Positions 1-6,294 of a stretch of 12,987 nt of DNA are shown here, one piece after another. The notes beneath the pieces are model-generated. The model had not been told where the DNA came from and made no database searches. It saw nothing but the letters and a program-made list of their open reading frames with translations. Every line of letters begins with the position of its first letter. Within the stretch, counting starts at the first letter, position 1. The DNA is taken from the NCBI GenBank assembly GCA_003518755.1, contig DOYA01000145.1, positions 1 to 12,987 of the forward strand. Direction: 5' to 3'. The translations under genes and the position numbers were made by a program. This DNA is from Clostridiales bacterium (GTDB taxonomy: Bacteria > Bacillota > Clostridia > TANB77 > CAG-508).

Positions 1-173
1 CCTATAACAACTTCATTATTAAAATCAAATTTCTTTTGTTTTTTTTCTATTTTATTATGAGTTTCTTCTCCATTAATTCTCTTGGTTACATAAACCTTTT
101 TCTCACCATCTAAACTTTTGGCTATTTCATCATCAGAAAAAATGAGAGTTTTTCCATCTTTACTAATATTCAA
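1..173 (-). CDS. Partial unknown protein, N-terminal 57 residues
   Basis: An open frame runs from a probable TTG start at 173 off the left edge of the window. A GAAGG ribosome binding site lies about eight bases upstream of the TTG. A GTG nine bases further upstream is in frame but overlaps that site, so TTG is preferred. The visible part begins MNISKDGKTLIFSDDEIAKS and is hydrophilic and rich in lysine and glutamate, with no signal peptide or membrane segment in this stretch. The run near the edge (FDFNNEVVIG) may be where a folded domain begins. It lies downstream of the zinc-ribbon gene, but a terminator separates them, so it is probably transcribed separately. I do not recognise the family. 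Confidence 0.6.
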   Translation of the reverse strand, partial: MNISKDGKTLIFSDDEIAKSLDGEKKVYVTKRINGEETHNKIEKKQKKFDFNNEVVI

Positions 174-213
174 TATTATCACCTTCTTTTGCTCTAGCTA
201 TTTTATAATAAAT

Positions 214-247
214 AAAAAAAAATAGCAATAAGTTTTGCTACTTTTTT
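214..247 (-). terminator. Rho-independent terminator after the zinc-ribbon gene
   Basis: Read on the minus strand, a hairpin with arms at 235-247 and 216-228 has a TAGCAA/TTGCTA core extended by A/T pairs and one G-U pair. It has a six-base loop and is followed by about nine U. It sits 22 bases beyond the stop codon of the gene at 269-730. The plus strand also ends in six T, so it could work both ways. Confidence 0.75.
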
Positions 248-268
248 ACTCGATTTTTACAATTATAA

Positions 269-730
269 TTATGATTCACATCCCCCACATTGTGAACAAC
301 TTCCCGAACATCCAGAATTGTTAGATTGTTCATCTTCTAAATTACCACTCCAATCTAATTCAATACGATTCGAACATTCTGGACAGCTTATTTCTAGAAC
401 CTCATCGTCAACATATGCATTAAACTCTAATCCACAATATGGACATGATATTTGGAATTCATCTTCAATATCATCTTCATAAATATCTTCACAAAGATTG
501 TCAACTCTATTTTGTAATTCCTGTAATTTGAAATTTTGTATTTCTTGTATATTTATTATAGATGATAGTTCTTTTTCCTTATAATCCAAGATTTTTTCAG
601 TTTGTTTTAGTATTCCATCAACAAGCTGATCTAATCTTTTTGTTATATAAAGAAGATCTTCTTCATCTTTGATATTATTATTAATATCTTTTATAAAGCT
701 TAATAATTCTTTTTTTAAGTCATCTAACAT
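269..730 (-). CDS. Coiled-coil and zinc-ribbon protein (CD1247 N-terminal domain type)
   Basis: A 153-residue soluble protein. Residues 1-80 are charged and heptad-like (LKKELLSFIKDINN onward) and probably form a helical coiled coil. An acidic linker (EDIYEDDIEDE) follows, then a zinc ribbon with two CxxC knuckles, CPYCG at 96-100 and CPECS at 116-120. The tail holds four more cysteines (141, 145, 148, 151) in a Gly/Ser/Cys-rich stretch that may bind a second metal. The start codon lies nine bases past the efp stop, and the best Shine-Dalgarno (AAAGGA) overlaps the end of efp about 14 bases from the ATG, which is long. No closer in-frame start exists, because a stop lies just upstream. The layout matches proteins annotated in Clostridia next to efp. 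The function is unknown; zinc binding is inferred from the cysteines. Confidence 0.75.
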   Translation of the reverse strand: MLDDLKKELLSFIKDINNNIKDEEDLLYITKRLDQLVDGILKQTEKILDYKEKELSSIINIQEIQNFKLQELQNRVDNLCEDIYEDDIEDEFQISCPYCGLEFNAYVDDEVLEISCPECSNRIELDWSGNLEDEQSNNSGCSGSCSQCGGCES

Positions 731-739
731 TAAATTTGC

Positions 740-1306
740 TTATATCCTTTCCATATACTCACATGTACGAGTATCTATTCTTAAAACATCACCAATATTT
801 ACAAACATTGGAACTTGTAGTTCTAAACCTGTTTCTAAAGTTGCTGGTTTTCCTGATGTTGTTGTTGTATTTCCTGCAAATCCAGGCTCTGTATATGTTA
901 CTTCTAATTCAACAAATATAGGTGGTTCAACAGCAAAAACACTACCTTTATATGATAATATTTTTACTAACATATTTTCTTTTAAATATTTTAAACAATC
1001 TCCCAATTGTTCTTTATTTAATGGAATTTGATCATATGTATCATTATCCATAAAATAATATAAATCACCATCATTATATAAATATTGCATTTCCTTTTTT
1101 TCTATCTCTGCACCAGGGAATTTGTCTGATGGATTAAAAGTCTTTTCTAAAACTGCTCCTGTTATAACATTTTTAAGTTTTGTTCTAACAAATGCAGATC
1201 CCTTTCCAGGCTTAACATGTTGAAATTCTACTACTCTAAATACATTTCCTTCCATTTCAAATGTTGTTCCATTTCTAAAATCTCCTGCTGAATATACTGC
1301 TGCCAT
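740..1306 (-). CDS. efp: Translation elongation factor P
   Basis: EF-P binds near the ribosomal E site and relieves stalling at consecutive prolines. The protein is 188 residues, the usual length, with the three beta-barrel layout. The N-terminal KOW-like domain carries the loop HVKPGKGSAF at 30-39. Its second lysine, Lys35, aligns with Bacillus subtilis Lys32, the residue that receives a 5-aminopentanol group, and with the lysylated lysine of E. coli. The middle domain includes MQYLYNDGDLYYFMD, and the C-terminal domain contains TGLELQVPMFVNIGD. The start has AAAGGGG about six bases upstream. It lies 39 bases after the M24 peptidase, the same order as yqhT-efp in Bacillus. No modification enzyme is visible in the window. 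Confidence 0.97.
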   Translation of the reverse strand: MAAVYSAGDFRNGTTFEMEGNVFRVVEFQHVKPGKGSAFVRTKLKNVITGAVLEKTFNPSDKFPGAEIEKKEMQYLYNDGDLYYFMDNDTYDQIPLNKEQLGDCLKYLKENMLVKILSYKGSVFAVEPPIFVELEVTYTEPGFAGNTTTTSGKPATLETGLELQVPMFVNIGDVLRIDTRTCEYMERI

Positions 1307-1345
1307 AATTTATCCCCTTTCATTTCTTTATTTCATTTATAAACT

Positions 1346-2406
1346 TTACAGTATTATACAATCTTTTGTAGATTCTGTCAAGGTAATCGCCTCTTTTTTA
1401 GTTACTAAAACAGTATCTTCTATTCTAATACCAAAATTACCTGGTATATATATTCCTGGTTCATCAGTAATTACCATATTTTCTTTTAAAATGTTATCAT
1501 TTTTAATAGCTAAAGAAGGTAATTCATGAATATCTAAGCCAACCCCATGTCCTAAAGCATGTACCAAAGTTTGATTATATAAATTGAAGTCACTTTCAAC
1601 ACTTTTTACTATGGTTTTTATATTGGCTCCATCATATATTTCATCTAAAGCTTTTTTTTGATTGTTTAATACTAAATCATATATTTGTTGTTGTTCTCTT
1701 GATATTGCTCCAACAAATATTGTTCTTGTCATATCAGAACAATATCCATTAATTTTACATCCCATATCAATTGTAATAATATCTTGTTCTTGTATAATCC
1801 TATCAGTTGGTACAGCATGTGGCTTTGATGAATTTTCTCCGTGATGCAACTATTGTTTCAAATGATTCTCCGTTCAGAATTATCAAGATAATATTCATGA
1901 ATTTTTCGAGCAATTTGTTTTTCTGTAAGTCCTGGTTTTATATACTTCAATAACATTTCAAAACAACTATCTGTAATTTGACATGCTTTTTTTATACTTG
2001 ATATCTCATCTTCATCTTTTATAACTCTTAAAGAATCAATAATTTCATCTGCTTCAACAAAATTATTAATTTTATATTTTCTAATATATTCTTTATATTT
2101 ACTATAAGTTAAATATTTTTCTTCAAACCCAACATTTTCACAAAACAAAAAGAAATTTTCATAATCTTCTTTTGAAATATTTTTTTGGTCATCAACAACA
2201 ATTTCATCAAATGGAGTAATTATATTTGATACTTCTTCCATATATCTGCCATCAGTAATAAAAATATTTTCTTTTCTAGTGATTAATAGAACACCTTCTG
2301 CTTCAATTTTTGTTAGATATTTTATATTTGTAGGATTTGCTATTATTATTCCTTGAAGATTTAGACCTGCCATTTTATTCCTTACGGCTTGTAATCTATC
2401 ATTCAT
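1346..2406 (-). CDS. M24 aminopeptidase P-like peptidase with two +1 frame breaks
   Basis: A cytosolic metallopeptidase related to Bacillus YqhT/PepP, which removes N-terminal residues preceding proline. The creatinase-like N-terminal domain covers about residues 1-130 and the pita-bread catalytic domain the rest. The sequence is in three frames. The first ends DNSERRII at a TGA, and the last begins without a proper start (TTG, no ribosome binding site). Omitting one C at each of two CGG codons (bases 1872 and 1841) gives one 352-residue protein, normal family length, reading DNSEGESFETIVASG and then ENSSKPHAVPTD across both joins. Both restored glycines match family consensus. In this composite all five metal ligands are present (Asp213, Asp224, His286, Glu315, Glu329), plus catalytic His293. 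The first start has a good AGGTGAG site supplied by a dispersed repeat. It is either a pseudogene, a gene with sequence errors, or one read by +1 recoding at CGG. Confidence 0.85.
1839..1841 (-). other. Candidate +1 recoding site at CGG (second site in the M24 gene)
   Basis: In the incoming frame the codons are GCA TCA CGG AGA. The family sequence continues only if the C is skipped and GGA GAA AAT is read (ASGENSS). The local string ACGGAGAA is shared with the first site 31 bases upstream. No slippery homopolymer is present. Confidence 0.6.
1870..1872 (-). other. Candidate +1 recoding site at CGG (first site in the M24 gene)
   Basis: The incoming frame reads TCT GAA CGG AGA ATC ATT TGA, with a stop four codons after CGG. 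Skipping the C gives GGA GAA TCA TTT GAA (GESFE), which matches the conserved G-x-S-F segment of aminopeptidase P. The tRNA on the preceding GAA codon would pair poorly with AAC after a shift. Confidence 0.6.
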
Positions 2407-2411
2407 AATTT

Positions 2412-2440
2412 CTCACCTCTCACTTCTCACATCTAACTTC
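2412..2440 (-). repeat. Dispersed short repeat, copy 1, supplies a ribosome binding site
   Basis: On the minus strand this reads GAAGTTAGATGTGAG followed by AAGTGAGAGGTGAG. It starts inside the last codons of the prepilin peptidase gene (the TAG stop lies in it) and ends just before the M24 start codon, where AGGTGAG is the Shine-Dalgarno. Related copies lie at 3764-3785, 4501-4520 and 12726-12787. Confidence 0.5.
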
Positions 2441-3198
2441 TGTTTCTACTATATAATCCTACTGTAAAAATATTTAGCAAAATATTTACTATAATAGAAT
2501 ATGGAACAAAAATTGTTATAAATGCACCAATAACAATAAATGGTCCAAACGGAATATATTCATCCATTTTTTTGATCTTAAATAATAATAATAATATACT
2601 TAGTATCGCACCAATTAAAAATGATAAAAGAGAAACAATAATAATATTTGTTAGTCCAAAATATAGACCAAGCGCACCCATTAATTTAACATCACCCAAT
2701 CCCATTGCTTCTTTACCATATACTAAGCCTCCAAGCAATGTTATTAGTAAAAATATTCCTCCACCAGCTAACATTCCTAATAACATATTTATTGTAATTG
2801 CAACATCTGTAAAGCTGTGTAAAAATGCAAAAATAAGGCCTATTTCAAACATTGTAAGATTTAATCTATTAGGTATGATTTGTAATTTATAATCTATTAC
2901 GACAACACTTAAAAGCATAGGAGTTAAAATTAGATATTTTATTAAATCTAAATTCTTGATAAAAGAATTTTGTAAACCATATCTATAAAGAAGTCCAATA
3001 TAAATTAAACTTACAATAATCATAAAAATATAATTTGGTTTAAATTCATTTTTATATTCAATAAACAAATCTTTTGAAAAAACTTTTTTTTCTTCAGGAA
3101 GTCGCTTGTTCATCCAATTTACAAATTCGCCAACAAATAAACCGAATAATTGCAAATAAGATATAATAACCAATGTTAATATCGTTAATATATTTCAT
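2433..3198 (-). CDS. Prepilin peptidase (A24 family) with a +1 frame break near the N-terminus
   Basis: An inner-membrane aspartic protease of the type IV prepilin/competence pilin leader peptidase family. The bulk of the protein (from 3144 to 2433) has the family core: VVIDYKLQIIPNRL with the first catalytic Asp, GLGDVKLMGALG with the second, and the later EYIPFGPF motif, among about seven membrane segments. The frame with these motifs has only a TTG at 3173 without a ribosome binding site. In another frame an ATG at 3198, 11 bases after AAGGGA, gives MKYINDINIGYYILFAII. Skipping the C of a CGG at 3144 joins it to GLFVGEFVNWMNKRLPEE, the usual G-L-x-x-G-x-F-x-N-x-x-x-x-R-L-P start, giving 254 residues. 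The N-terminal zinc-binding CxxC pairs of bifunctional enzymes are absent, so methylase activity is doubtful. No pilin genes are in the window. Confidence 0.82.
3142..3144 (-). other. Candidate +1 recoding site at CGG in the prepilin peptidase
   Basis: The frame from the ATG at 3198 reads GCA ATT ATT CGG TTT and then meets a TGA after 15 more codons. Skipping the C gives GGT TTA TTT GTT GGC (GLFVG), the conserved start of the family. This is the third CGG in the window read in an upstream frame and, like the other two, it marks a +1 shift onto a GGN glycine codon. Confidence 0.5.
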
Positions 3199-3233
3199 TA
3201 TATATATAATCCCTTCTTAATACTAATTTAAAC

Positions 3234-3258
3234 TGCGGGCGATTAAAATCGCTCCTAC
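3234..3258. repeat. REP-like short palindromic element
   Basis: A GC-rich island in AT-rich spacer. Minus strand GGAGCGAT-TTTA-ATCGCCCGC forms a five-base GCGAT/ATCGC stem with partly matching flanks. The form (GTAGG, stem, CCCGC) resembles interspersed palindromic repeats common between genes in many bacteria. It lies between the HAD phosphatase stop and the prepilin peptidase start and may mildly attenuate transcription; no U-run follows it. Confidence 0.4.
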
Positions 3259-3270
3259 ATCTTTTATAAT

Positions 3271-3756
3271 TTATTTCATTATCTTTTTTTTTATAATATT
3301 TTCTATTGGTCTTTTCCAAGCTGTATACCAGTAATCTTTTTTACCTACAGGATCAACTAAAATTGTAAACATTTTACACCTATTTCCTCCAATTACATCT
3401 GTAAAAATCTGATCACCAACAACTCCTATGTTTTCAGAATTTATTTTTATTTCTTTTTGTACTTTAATAAAACCTTTTTTAAAAGGCTTTTGTGCAAACA
3501 TTTCATATGGTATTCCAAGTTTATTTGCAACTGTCTCAACTTTTTCTTTTTTATTTGTGTTTGATAAAATATATAATACAATTCCTTTGTCTTTCAAATC
3601 TTTTGTCCAAACAACAATTTCTTCAGAAAGATTTTTGTAATAGTCTATTAGAGTATTATCAACATCAAGTATTAAAGCTTTAATATTATTATTATTTAAA
3701 AATTCAAGTGTAATATCTGTTACTTTTTTCAGATATGCATTTGGATATATGTTCAT
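3271..3756 (-). CDS. YqeG-like HAD phosphatase (IIIA type)
   Basis: A 161-residue soluble HAD-superfamily phosphatase resembling Bacillus YqeG, a phosphatidylglycerophosphatase-related family of uncertain substrate. Motif I is LDVDNTL with nucleophile Asp31 and acid/base Asp33. Motif II is Ser65-Asn66 in YILSNTN, motif III is Lys90 in AQKPFKKG, and motif IV is GDQIFTD at 114-120 followed by GGNRCKM. The small cap-less core fits subclass IIIA. The frame is open back to 3807, but the ATG at 3756 is preferred. YqeG homologues begin at this point (NIYPNAYLKKVTDIT), and a GTGAGAG stretch from a dispersed repeat lies just upstream, while the earlier TTG and ATG have no ribosome binding site. With this start the gene follows the metallopeptidase-like gene by 37 bases. 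Confidence 0.88.
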   Translation of the reverse strand: MNIYPNAYLKKVTDITLEFLNNNNIKALILDVDNTLIDYYKNLSEEIVVWTKDLKDKGIVLYILSNTNKKEKVETVANKLGIPYEMFAQKPFKKGFIKVQKEIKINSENIGVVGDQIFTDVIGGNRCKMFTILVDPVGKKDYWYTAWKRPIENIIKKKIMK

Positions 3757-3763
3757 TTTCCAA

Positions 3764-3785
3764 TCTCTCACTTCCCACATCTCGG
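3764..3785 (-). repeat. Dispersed short repeat, copy 2
   Basis: Minus strand CCGAGATGTGGGAAGTGAGA, ending eight bases before the HAD phosphatase ATG. It shares the AGATGTG-GAAGTGAGA core with copy 1 and again provides the purine-rich ribosome binding region. Confidence 0.45.
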
Positions 3786-3793
3786 TTTGTTTT

Positions 3794-4495
3794 TTATCTA
3801 AAAACAAAAATTATACAAATTAAAATTGTCTTAACAATAGTTTCCAAAAACAACTTATAATTAGTCATTTTTATACCTAAATTATTTAATCTCCTATAAC
3901 TTTTTACTATTTCATTTATTTCATCTTTAGTTAGAATTTTTATTTCTTCCATATATTCTTTTGCTAAAAATTCTGCTTTAATCATTGCATCATTTTCTAG
4001 ATAGCTTCTTATAAAATAAAAAATATAGCTAAATAAAATCATCAAACTAAAAAAAACATTTTTATTTGGTACCTTACCTAATATACCTAGTATAGCTGTA
4101 ATAAAAAAATATAATAAATATAAATTTGAATATATAAAATTTAATAATAATATTTTCTTACTTTGTATTGAATGCAAGCATTCATGGCAAATTGTTTGTA
4201 CTCTTGTATAGCTTTCTTTTATATTTGCAATAATTATTTTATTTGTTATAGCAATATAAAGGCAAGTTTTTTGATTCTTGTCTTCTTCTATTTTAACATC
4301 TTTATTATTTAGCTTTTTTAATATATGTCTACAAATATTAATATTGCTTGGATATTTTTCTATTAATTTATTATACTTTTTTTCTTCTAATTCAACAAAT
4401 TGCTTTAATTTCTTCAAATTATAATCATATACAATTGCGAGAATTATAAGCACAATAATCATAACTAATGAAATTATAAAATATTCAATAACCAT
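3794..4495 (-). CDS. Membrane protein with a HExxH zinc-protease motif
   Basis: About 233 residues with a hydrophobic N-terminal segment (residues 2-25), a soluble basic and acidic stretch, then HECLH at about 104-108 within TICHECLHSIQSKK. Two or three hydrophobic segments follow, with LENDAMIKAEFLAKEYM at about 166-182 and a final hydrophobic stretch. HExxH followed by an E-N-x-A-x-x-x-A-like helix recalls membrane-bound neutral zinc metallopeptidases such as Bacillus YugP. His104, Glu105 and His108 would bind and activate zinc, and the later Glu167 is a candidate third ligand. The assignment rests on these motifs only. A GTG at 4510 is in frame, but the ATG at 4495 is preferred because GTGAGAAG from the repeat then acts as ribosome binding site. 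It lies between YlbF-like and YqeG-like genes. Substrate unknown. Confidence 0.6.
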   Translation of the reverse strand: MVIEYFIISLVMIIVLIILAIVYDYNLKKLKQFVELEEKKYNKLIEKYPSNINICRHILKKLNNKDVKIEEDKNQKTCLYIAITNKIIIANIKESYTRVQTICHECLHSIQSKKILLLNFIYSNLYLLYFFITAILGILGKVPNKNVFFSLMILFSYIFYFIRSYLENDAMIKAEFLAKEYMEEIKILTKDEINEIVKSYRRLNNLGIKMTNYKLFLETIVKTILICIIFVFR

Positions 4496-4500
4496 TATTA

Positions 4501-4520
4501 TTCTTCTCACATCTTATTTC
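4501..4520 (-). repeat. Dispersed short repeat, copy 3
   Basis: Minus strand AAGATGTGAGAAGAA between the stop of the YlbF-like gene and the ATG at 4495. It carries the AGATGTGAGAAG core seen at copy 1 and sits in the ribosome binding position. Confidence 0.4.
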
Positions 4521-4855
4521 TAATTAAGCACGTCTTTTACAGCTTCTGAAATAATACGATTTACATCTCCAAGCATTACATTAAACTTAAGTTCAGCATC
4601 AAAATACTTTTTAATTTCAGGTATTCCAATCATTTCTTTATACATATTTTGAATATTAAGCATTTTTGTTTCATCTGTTTTTCCTGTCTGCATAGCATTT
4701 AGTTGTTCTTCATATCTTAATTTATTAAATTCTTCAATTTTATTTTTGTATTCTGGCATTATATTAATAGCTTGTTTAGCATTTTTTAAATCTATAAACT
4801 CAGCTGATGTTTTTATTTCTTCAGCTAGTTTATTAACAGTATCATATACTTGCAT
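4520..4855 (-). CDS. YlbF/YmcA family protein
   Basis: A 111-residue, almost wholly helical protein of the Com_YlbF family. Bacillus members YlbF, YmcA and YaaT form a complex that supports RNase Y-dependent mRNA maturation and thereby competence, sporulation and biofilm formation. The visible signature is an N-terminal helix beginning MQVYDTVNKLAEEIKTSAEF, a central pair of amphipathic helices (MPEYKNKIEEFNKLRYEEQL), and a C-terminal helix (FDAELKFNVMLGDVNRIISE). The start is set by GGGAGAG about eight bases upstream. It follows the glycosyltransferase by 20 bases and is very probably cotranscribed with it. The cysteines found in some paralogues are absent, so I cannot say whether it corresponds to YlbF or YmcA. 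Confidence 0.85.
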   Translation of the reverse strand: MQVYDTVNKLAEEIKTSAEFIDLKNAKQAINIMPEYKNKIEEFNKLRYEEQLNAMQTGKTDETKMLNIQNMYKEMIGIPEIKKYFDAELKFNVMLGDVNRIISEAVKDVLN

Positions 4856-4875
4856 TTATTAATCTCTCCCTTTTT

Positions 4876-6162
4876 TTACGCATAAGCTTGATTTTTTCTG
4901 AAAGTAAGAAGATTTGTAATTTCTCCTCTTGCTTTTTTCTTTTGTTTTGCATTTTTTTCTTGTATAAGCTCTTTTCTTTGTTTTTCAGCAACAGTTTCGC
5001 AAATTGCTTTTTGATATATAAAATGAGTATCTTGTGCTATTTTATTCCAATTGTACTCATTTCTAACTTTTATTTTTGCTTTTTTTACCATATTTGAAGC
5101 TAATTGATGATCAAATAGTAATTCGATTATTGAATCAGCAATTGAGTTACTATTTCCACAATATGTTTTCATTCCTGTTTCTCTATGGCTAACTATTTCA
5201 TTTAATCCTCCAATATCAGATACTACAACAGGAACTTCTGCAAGCATTGCTTCTAATGCAACAATTCCGAATGGCTCATATGTACTTGGAAATACTGAAA
5301 TATCAGCTGCTTTATACATTTTACCTACATCTTTACCATTTAAGTAACCAGCAAAACACACTTTGTTTCCAAGTCCTAAATTATAAACTTCTTGTTTAAG
5401 TTCATTTATCATTCCACCTTGACCAGCTATAACAAGCTTTGCATCATGGTAATGTTCTAATATCTTTGGCATAGCTCCAATTAAATATTGAACGCCTTTT
5501 TCATATACAAGTCTGCCCATAAATAGGATAATTTTTTCATTATCCATTGCATATTTTCTTCTAAAGTTATAATCTCTTTCTATACCTGAATAATTTGTTA
5601 TATTAACACCATTTGGTACAACATTTATTTTCTCAAATGGTAAACCAAATAGTCTTTGAAGTTCATTTTTCATATAATTACTATTAACTATAACTTCTGT
5701 TGATTCATATGTAAGCATCCATTCTGTATCGTTAATGTATTTTTGGTTAGCTTCTCTAATTCCACTATTTCTTCCTGCTTCTGTTGCATGTATAGTAGAT
5801 ACTATTGGCATATTATATGCTTGTTTTAAGGTTTTTGCAGCATATGCAACAAGCCAATCATGTGCATGAATAACATCAAATTTTCCCTCTTGAGCTATAA
5901 TTTCTCCAACTTTTGCAATAAAATTGAAATTTAATTGCATAACCCAATCTATAAAATTATTAGCATTAATCATAAAATTATCTACTCTATATACTTTTAC
6001 ACCTTTATCTAATTCATAATATGGTGTATTTCCTTCTCTGTATGTAACAACAGTAACTTCATGTCCATCTTTAATAAGCCTTTTTGATAGGTCATTTACA
6101 ACTCTAGCTATTCCCCCAACAATTCTAGGTGGATATTCCCAAGTTAACATTAAGATTTTCAT
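4876..6162 (-). CDS. GT4-family glycosyltransferase (GT-B fold, glycogen synthase-like)
   Basis: A 428-residue retaining glycosyltransferase that probably transfers a sugar from a nucleotide-sugar donor in the cytosol. The N-terminal Rossmann domain starts MKILMLTWEYPPRIVGGIAR, with the glycine-rich acceptor-side loop, and holds HAHDWL at 99-104. The C-terminal donor domain has the GRLVYEKG segment (Arg217 and Lys222 for phosphates) and the EX7E motif EPFGIVALE, Glu296 to Glu304. The last 40 residues are a lysine-rich tail with no clear family match. The WEYPP start and HDWL resemble bacterial glycogen or starch synthases and related GT4 enzymes, but no other glycogen gene is present, so the product could equally be a glycolipid or polysaccharide. 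AGGAAG lies upstream of the ATG, and a promoter is proposed at 6215-6243. Confidence 0.9.
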   Translation of the reverse strand: MKILMLTWEYPPRIVGGIARVVNDLSKRLIKDGHEVTVVTYREGNTPYYELDKGVKVYRVDNFMINANNFIDWVMQLNFNFIAKVGEIIAQEGKFDVIHAHDWLVAYAAKTLKQAYNMPIVSTIHATEAGRNSGIREANQKYINDTEWMLTYESTEVIVNSNYMKNELQRLFGLPFEKINVVPNGVNITNYSGIERDYNFRRKYAMDNEKIILFMGRLVYEKGVQYLIGAMPKILEHYHDAKLVIAGQGGMINELKQEVYNLGLGNKVCFAGYLNGKDVGKMYKAADISVFPSTYEPFGIVALEAMLAEVPVVVSDIGGLNEIVSHRETGMKTYCGNSNSIADSIIELLFDHQLASNMVKKAKIKVRNEYNWNKIAQDTHFIYQKAICETVAEKQRKELIQEKNAKQKKKARGEITNLLTFRKNQAYA

Positions 6163-6214
6163 TTTTTTCTTCCTTTCTTACATCTTCTTAAGTACGTTTT
6201 TCTACTTTTTATTT

Positions 6215-6243
6215 ATTTTATACAAACATTATTAAATTGTAAA
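6215..6243 (-). promoter_or_regulatory. Probable SigA promoter for the glycosyltransferase operon
   Basis: Minus strand TTTACA (6238-6243), a 17-base spacer, then TAAAAT (6215-6220), about 50 bases before the start codon in the 132-base spacer after the cyclophilin gene. Good match and ideal spacing, though such strings are frequent in AT-rich DNA. Confidence 0.45.
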
Positions 6244-6294
6244 TACTTTTTTTAAAACTAATATGATTATTTGTTATAATAATTTAATCTTTAT

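Noticed and set aside
669..1031. Plus-strand open frame of 120 codons across efp
   Set aside because: Antisense to the certain efp gene with no start signal.
1346..1849. A separate gene starting at TTG 1849 for the C-terminal half of the M24 peptidase
   Set aside because: No ribosome binding site precedes it, and the peptide encoded in the preceding frame (ESFETIVAS) is the family sequence that should join it, so it is a continuation.
1839..1872. Ordinary prfB-like slippage at a homopolymer or stop codon
   Set aside because: Neither site has a homopolymeric slip sequence, a stop in the A site, or an upstream Shine-Dalgarno-like stimulator at the right distance; P-site re-pairing would be poor.
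2572..2892. Plus-strand open frame of 106 codons
   Set aside because: It lies antisense to the prepilin peptidase core, has no ribosome binding site or recognisable domain, and is rich in Asn/Ile/Pro as expected of antisense AT-rich DNA.
3757..3807. Longer HAD phosphatase start at TTG 3807 or ATG 3780
   Set aside because: These would translate a dispersed repeat, overlap the preceding gene and lack ribosome binding sites; homologues begin near the ATG at 3756.
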